This document shows positions 6,422-9,015 of a stretch of DNA of 9,015 bases, one piece after another (the first letter of the stretch is position 1; every line of letters begins with the position of its first letter). The translations under genes and the position numbers were made by a program. Under the pieces are notes generated by a model. That model ran no database searches, was not told where the DNA came from, and saw only the letters and a list, made by a program, of their open reading frames with translations. The DNA lies in the NCBI GenBank assembly GCA_014859615.1, contig JACUTX010000094.1:1-9015 (forward strand), written 5' to 3'. Source of the DNA: Desulfuromonadales bacterium. GTDB taxonomy: Bacteria; Desulfobacterota; Desulfuromonadia; Desulfuromonadales; UBA2294.

Positions 6422-7887
6422 ATCGCATCGGAACCAGTGGTCTGCAGCTTAATGAAAAACTGATTTTCGAACACTCCGATTCCGGTCGTTGCGGTTACAG
6501 CCTGCCGAAACTCGATGTTCCGGCTGTCTCATTACCGGAGCAGATGATCCGAACTGAGGTCGCAGGCTTTCCGGAAGTCTCTGAAATCGATGTCGTGCGA
6601 CACTATACCCGTCTGTCGACCTGGAACTATGGCGTCGATTCCGGTTTTTACCCCCTTGGGAGCTGTACCATGAAGTACAACCCGAAGGTGAATGAAGCGG
6701 CAGCCCGGATCGCCGGTCTGGCCGATTGTCACCCTTATACGCCCGGACACTTAAGTCAGGGGGCGCTGGAGTTGATGTTTCATCTCCAGACGGCATTGGC
6801 GGAAATCTCCGGCTTTGCCGCGGTGACGCTGCAACCGGCGGCCGGTGCCCATGGCGAGCTGGCCGGGATGCTGATGGTCCGCGCCTGGCACGAGGCGAAA
6901 GGGAGCAGGCGGAGCAAGGTGCTGATCCCGGATACGGCGCACGGGACCAACCCGGCAACGGCGGCCCTCTGCGGCTATGATGTCGTCCCGATTGAATCGG
7001 GCGGTTCTGGTGTACTGACCGCCGAGACCGTCGCGCAGTTCATGAACGATGATGTGGCGGCGCTGATGGTGACCAATCCGAACACCCTCGGCCTGTTTGA
7101 ATCTGATATCAAAAAGATTTGCGAGATCGTCCACGCAGGGGGGGGGCTGGTCTACTGTGACGGCGCCAATCTCAACGCCCTGATGGGGATCGCCCGCCCC
7201 GGTGACATGGGGATAGATGTGATGCACTTTAACCTGCATAAGACCTTTTCCACTCCGCACGGTGGCGGCGGTCCCGGTTCGGGGCCGGTTGGCGTGGCAA
7301 AAAAACTGATTCCATATCTGCCGAAACCGGTCGTGGTGCAAAACAAAACAGAGTACAAGCTCGATTTCGATCGCCCGGAATCGATCGGCCGCCTGCGCTC
7401 GTTTTATGGCAATTTTGGCATCATGGTTCGAGCCTGGGCCTATATTTTAAGTATGGGGAGCGACGGCCTGAAGTTTGCCAGTCAGATGGCTGTGCTCAAT
7501 GCCAACTACATCCGCGCCAGGTTGGCCGCTGTTTATCACCTGCCGCATCAGCACCGCTCTCTGCACGAAGTGGTTTTCAGCGATGCCAATCTGCCGAACG
7601 ATTGTCATACGCTCGATCTCGCCAAACGGCTCATCGACTACGGCTACCACCCGCCGACCATCTATTTCCCGCTGGTAGTCAAGGGGGCGATCATGATCGA
7701 GCCGACCGAAACCGAGAGCAAGGAGATCCTCGACGAATTCTGTGATGCGATGCTGGCGATTGCCAAAGAGGCGGCCGAGAATCCGGATCTGCTGCACGCC
7801 GCACCGACACTGACCCGGGTCGGACGGCTCGATGAGACAGCTGCGGCGCGACAACCGTGTCTTAGCTGGTTGCCGGAAGGATTATAA
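6418..7887 (+). CDS. gcvPB: GcvPB, glycine dehydrogenase (decarboxylating) subunit 2
   Basis: This is the PLP-binding half of the split P protein; it forms a heterotetramer with GcvPA. The 489 residues are typical. Key blocks are DSGFYPLGSCTMKYNPK (74-90), QPAAGAHGE (139-147), PDTAHGTNPA (171-180), DGANLNAL (248-255) and HFNLHKTFSTPHGGGG (270-285), where Lys275 is the expected Schiff-base lysine. The start overlaps the gcvPA stop, and the G-rich end of gcvPA supplies the only purine-rich sequence in front of it. A 9-G run (7138-7146) encodes Gly241-243 just before the DGAN motif. I remember HEAGG at this position in relatives, where this protein has HAGGG, a possible sign of tract expansion. 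It is the last gene before the terminator at 7899. The L protein is not encoded nearby. Confidence 0.97.
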   Translation: MNRIGTSGLQLNEKLIFEHSDSGRCGYSLPKLDVPAVSLPEQMIRTEVAGFPEVSEIDVVRHYTRLSTWNYGVDSGFYPLGSCTMKYNPKVNEAAARIAGLADCHPYTPGHLSQGALELMFHLQTALAEISGFAAVTLQPAAGAHGELAGMLMVRAWHEAKGSRRSKVLIPDTAHGTNPATAALCGYDVVPIESGGSGVLTAETVAQFMNDDVAALMVTNPNTLGLFESDIKKICEIVHAGGGLVYCDGANLNALMGIARPGDMGIDVMHFNLHKTFSTPHGGGGPGSGPVGVAKKLIPYLPKPVVVQNKTEYKLDFDRPESIGRLRSFYGNFGIMVRAWAYILSMGSDGLKFASQMAVLNANYIRARLAAVYHLPHQHRSLHEVVFSDANLPNDCHTLDLAKRLIDYGYHPPTIYFPLVVKGAIMIEPTETESKEILDEFCDAMLAIAKEAAENPDLLHAAPTLTRVGRLDETAAARQPCLSWLPEGL

Positions 7888-7898
7888 AGTGTGATGAT

Positions 7899-7928
7899 AA
7901 AGAGGCCCGTGCGAGTGGCCCTCTTTTT
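7899..7928 (+). terminator. Intrinsic terminator of the C1/glycine cluster
   Basis: AAAGAGGCC (7899-7907) pairs with GGCC-C-TCTTT (7917-7926), with one bulged C. The loop is nine bases, and the T stretch runs 7924-7928. It begins 11 bases after the gcvPB stop codon and is the natural end of the operon. Confidence 0.85.
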
Positions 7929-8041
7929 GGGTTTAGATTAAAGCCAGAAGCCTCATTAACCTTAGGCTTCCGACATAAACAAGTCCGAAGGTAGATTTTT
8001 GAGTCTATTTCCGTTCTTTTTTGTGAAAAAGTATACAAACA
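7929..8041. other. Intergenic stretch between the C1 operon and hsdM promoter
   Basis: This stretch is AT-rich relative to the flanking genes and has no coding frame I accept. It contains a 7-base inverted repeat GAAGCCT (7947-7953) and AGGCTTC (7964-7970), which could be a weak secondary hairpin or protein site. I see no tRNA, integrase site or insertion-sequence end. Confidence 0.5.
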
Positions 8042-8070
8042 TTGAAAATAACGAATGATTTCTATATGAT
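8042..8070 (+). promoter_or_regulatory. Sigma70-type promoter for hsdM
   Basis: TTGAAA (8042-8047) and TATGAT (8065-8070) each match five of six consensus bases and are separated by exactly 17 bases in AT-rich DNA. The predicted start is near 8077, which leaves an untranslated leader of about 97 bases before the hsdM ATG. That is long enough to hold the leader frame and terminator described separately. Confidence 0.7.
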
Positions 8071-8118
8071 GACACCTCATTAATAATTCAGGTTCTTGGG
8101 GAGGGGTTTCATGTAGCG

Positions 8119-8205
8119 ATGACTGCCGTAGATAACCGGATTCGGGAATTTACGGCTTTTTTTTGGAGGATGAATGTCTGCTCAGAAGTTTCTGCACGAC
8201 CTTGA
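8119..8205 (+). CDS. Possible 28-codon leader peptide frame ahead of hsdM
   Basis: A frame starting at ATG 8119 (MTAVDNRIREFTAFFWRMNV...) stays open through the terminator hairpin, the hsdM ribosome binding site and the hsdM start, and ends at TGA 8203-8205. The strong purine run GGGGAGGGG (8098-8106) lies 12 bases before this ATG. It is closer to another ATG at 8111 that is followed at once by TAG. No family is recognisable. It would matter for its translation rather than its product: ribosomes in this frame would melt the hairpin. It could equally be chance. Confidence 0.3.
   Translation: MTAVDNRIREFTAFFWRMNVCSEVSARP
8125..8164 (+). terminator. Attenuator-like intrinsic terminator in the hsdM leader
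   Basis: GCCGTAGAT (8125-8133) pairs with ATTTACGGC (8148-8156), nine pairs including one G-U. A symmetric 2x2 internal loop follows, then three more pairs (CCG/CGG) and a GATT tetraloop. Eight T follow directly (8157-8164). This has every feature of an intrinsic terminator. It lies between the predicted hsdM promoter and the hsdM Shine-Dalgarno, which begins at the very next base (GGAGG, 8165-8169). It would stop transcription before hsdM unless prevented from forming. Confidence 0.7.
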
Positions 8206-9015
8206 AAAAAAGCTCTGGACCGCCGCTAATAAGTTATTGCCATCACTTGATGCCGCCGTCTACAAGCACGTGGTCCTCGGACTTATTTTTGTTAAATATG
8301 TCTCCGACGCCTTCGATATCCGCCGCCAGGAGTTGATCGCGCAGTTCAAGGATGCCGATAATGACTACTTTCTCGACCCCGCCGATTACGATTCCGACAA
8401 GGACTATCAGCTTGAGATCGCCGTTGAGCTGGAGATCCGCGACTACTACACCGAGAAGAATGTTTTCTGGGTGCCGCAGCTGGCACGCTGGGAGACGTTG
8501 CAGAACAACTCCAAACTGCCGCCCGGCAGCGAGATTGTGATCAAAAACGGCAAGGAAACCACCTACACCATCCGCAGCGTCGGCCGCCTGATCGACGATG
8601 CGCTCGAAGCGATCGAGAAGGACAACCCCAAACTCAAAGGGGTGCTCAACAAGCAGTACGGCCGCCTGCAGATCGACCAGGCCAAGCTCGGCGAGCTCAT
8701 CGACCTCATCGCCACCATCCCCTTTATCCATGAATCGCTGCAGGCCAAGGACATCCTCGGCCACGTCTACGAATACTTCCTCGGCCAGTTCGCCCTCGCC
8801 GAAGGGAAGAAGGGCGGCCAGTTCTACACTCCCAAGTCGATCGTCACTCTCATCGTCGAGATGTTGCAGCCGTTTCAGGGGCGGGTTTACGACCCGGCCA
8901 TGGGGTCGGGCGGCTTCTTCGTGCAGAGCGAGCAGTTCATCAAGGAGCACGGCGGCAAGCTCGGCAACGTCTCCATCTACGGCCAGGAGTACAACCACAC
9001 CACCTGGCAGCTCGC
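8174..9015 (+). CDS. hsdM: HsdM, type I restriction-modification DNA methyltransferase subunit, 3' end missing
   Basis: Type I systems use HsdM with the specificity subunit HsdS to methylate adenine in split recognition sites, and add HsdR to cut unmodified DNA. The visible 280 codons are about the first half of a family of roughly 490-530 residues. Residues 1-160 form the helical N-terminal domain (FLHDLEKKLWTAANKLL near the start). The N6-adenine methyltransferase domain begins around 195 with GHVYEYFLGQFA and GGQFYTPKSIV (214-224). SAM-binding motif I is DPAMGSGGFF (240-249). The NPPY catalytic motif lies beyond the edge. The ATG at 8174 follows GGAGG by four bases; the ATG at 8170 is out of frame. 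Codons favour C in the third position (GCC, ATC, CTC, AAC, TAC) more than the gcv genes do, which suggests separate acquisition, as is common for these loci. The specificity and restriction subunit genes probably follow. Confidence 0.95.
   Translation, partial: MSAQKFLHDLEKKLWTAANKLLPSLDAAVYKHVVLGLIFVKYVSDAFDIRRQELIAQFKDADNDYFLDPADYDSDKDYQLEIAVELEIRDYYTEKNVFWVPQLARWETLQNNSKLPPGSEIVIKNGKETTYTIRSVGRLIDDALEAIEKDNPKLKGVLNKQYGRLQIDQAKLGELIDLIATIPFIHESLQAKDILGHVYEYFLGQFALAEGKKGGQFYTPKSIVTLIVEMLQPFQGRVYDPAMGSGGFFVQSEQFIKEHGGKLGNVSIYGQEYNHTTWQL

Noticed and set aside
7862..8080. A 72-codon minus-strand frame after gcvPB
   Set aside because: It runs through the gcvPB terminator and the hsdM promoter, shows no family and has no ribosome site; it is better read as non-coding.
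8243..8998. A 251-codon open frame on the minus strand
   Set aside because: It is fully antisense to hsdM, whose plus-strand product has clear domain motifs. Its leucine/valine/aspartate-rich sequence is the mirror of the hsdM codon bias, and it has no convincing start signals.

Overview
The window looks like chromosome from an anaerobic delta-proteobacterium, most likely the Desulfuromonadales (Desulfuromonas/Pelobacter/Geobacter relatives). This rests on a remembered gene set: a two-subunit glycine decarboxylase, a MetV+MetF type methylene-tetrahydrofolate reductase and folD side by side. It also rests on dispersed palindromic repeats with TGTCATTCCCGA...TCGGGAATCCA ends. No search was run, so the taxonomic placement is an inference.

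Layout. Positions 1-325 (minus strand) hold the 5' part of an unrecognised one-pass membrane protein. A 400-base divergent intergenic region follows, carrying a good sigma70-type promoter with an inverted-repeat operator candidate over its -10 and start point. Positions 726-7887 (plus strand) hold seven C1 genes: folD, metV, metF, gcvT, gcvH, gcvPA and gcvPB. metV/metF overlap by 1 base and gcvPA/gcvPB by 4 bases. folD is separated from metV by a tandem, mosaic palindromic repeat (1593-1820) that ends in a long hairpin. An intrinsic terminator closes the run at 7899-7928. After a 245-base non-coding stretch, hsdM (type I restriction-modification methyltransferase subunit) starts at 8174 and runs off the right edge.

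How the genes work together. The seven genes meet at 5,10-methylene-tetrahydrofolate. The glycine cleavage proteins make it from glycine (or consume it in reverse), FolD interconverts it with methenyl- and 10-formyl-THF, and MetV/MetF reduce it to methyl-THF. The cluster could route glycine carbon to formate or methyl groups, or run in reverse to make glycine. The fourth glycine-cleavage component (dihydrolipoamide dehydrogenase, L protein), formate-THF ligase and the electron donor of MetVF are not in the window.

Most unusual signals: (i) a leader upstream of hsdM with promoter, start-stop codon pair, 28-codon reading frame and a classic intrinsic terminator placed directly before the hsdM ribosome binding site, which looks like an attenuator on a restriction-modification operon; (ii) an 8-G tract at the end of gcvPA placed so that a -1 slip fuses GcvPA to GcvPB into one chain; (iii) an inverted repeat that overlaps the folD promoter; (iv) the mosaic repeat and hairpin in front of metV, whose start codon lacks a visible Shine-Dalgarno sequence.
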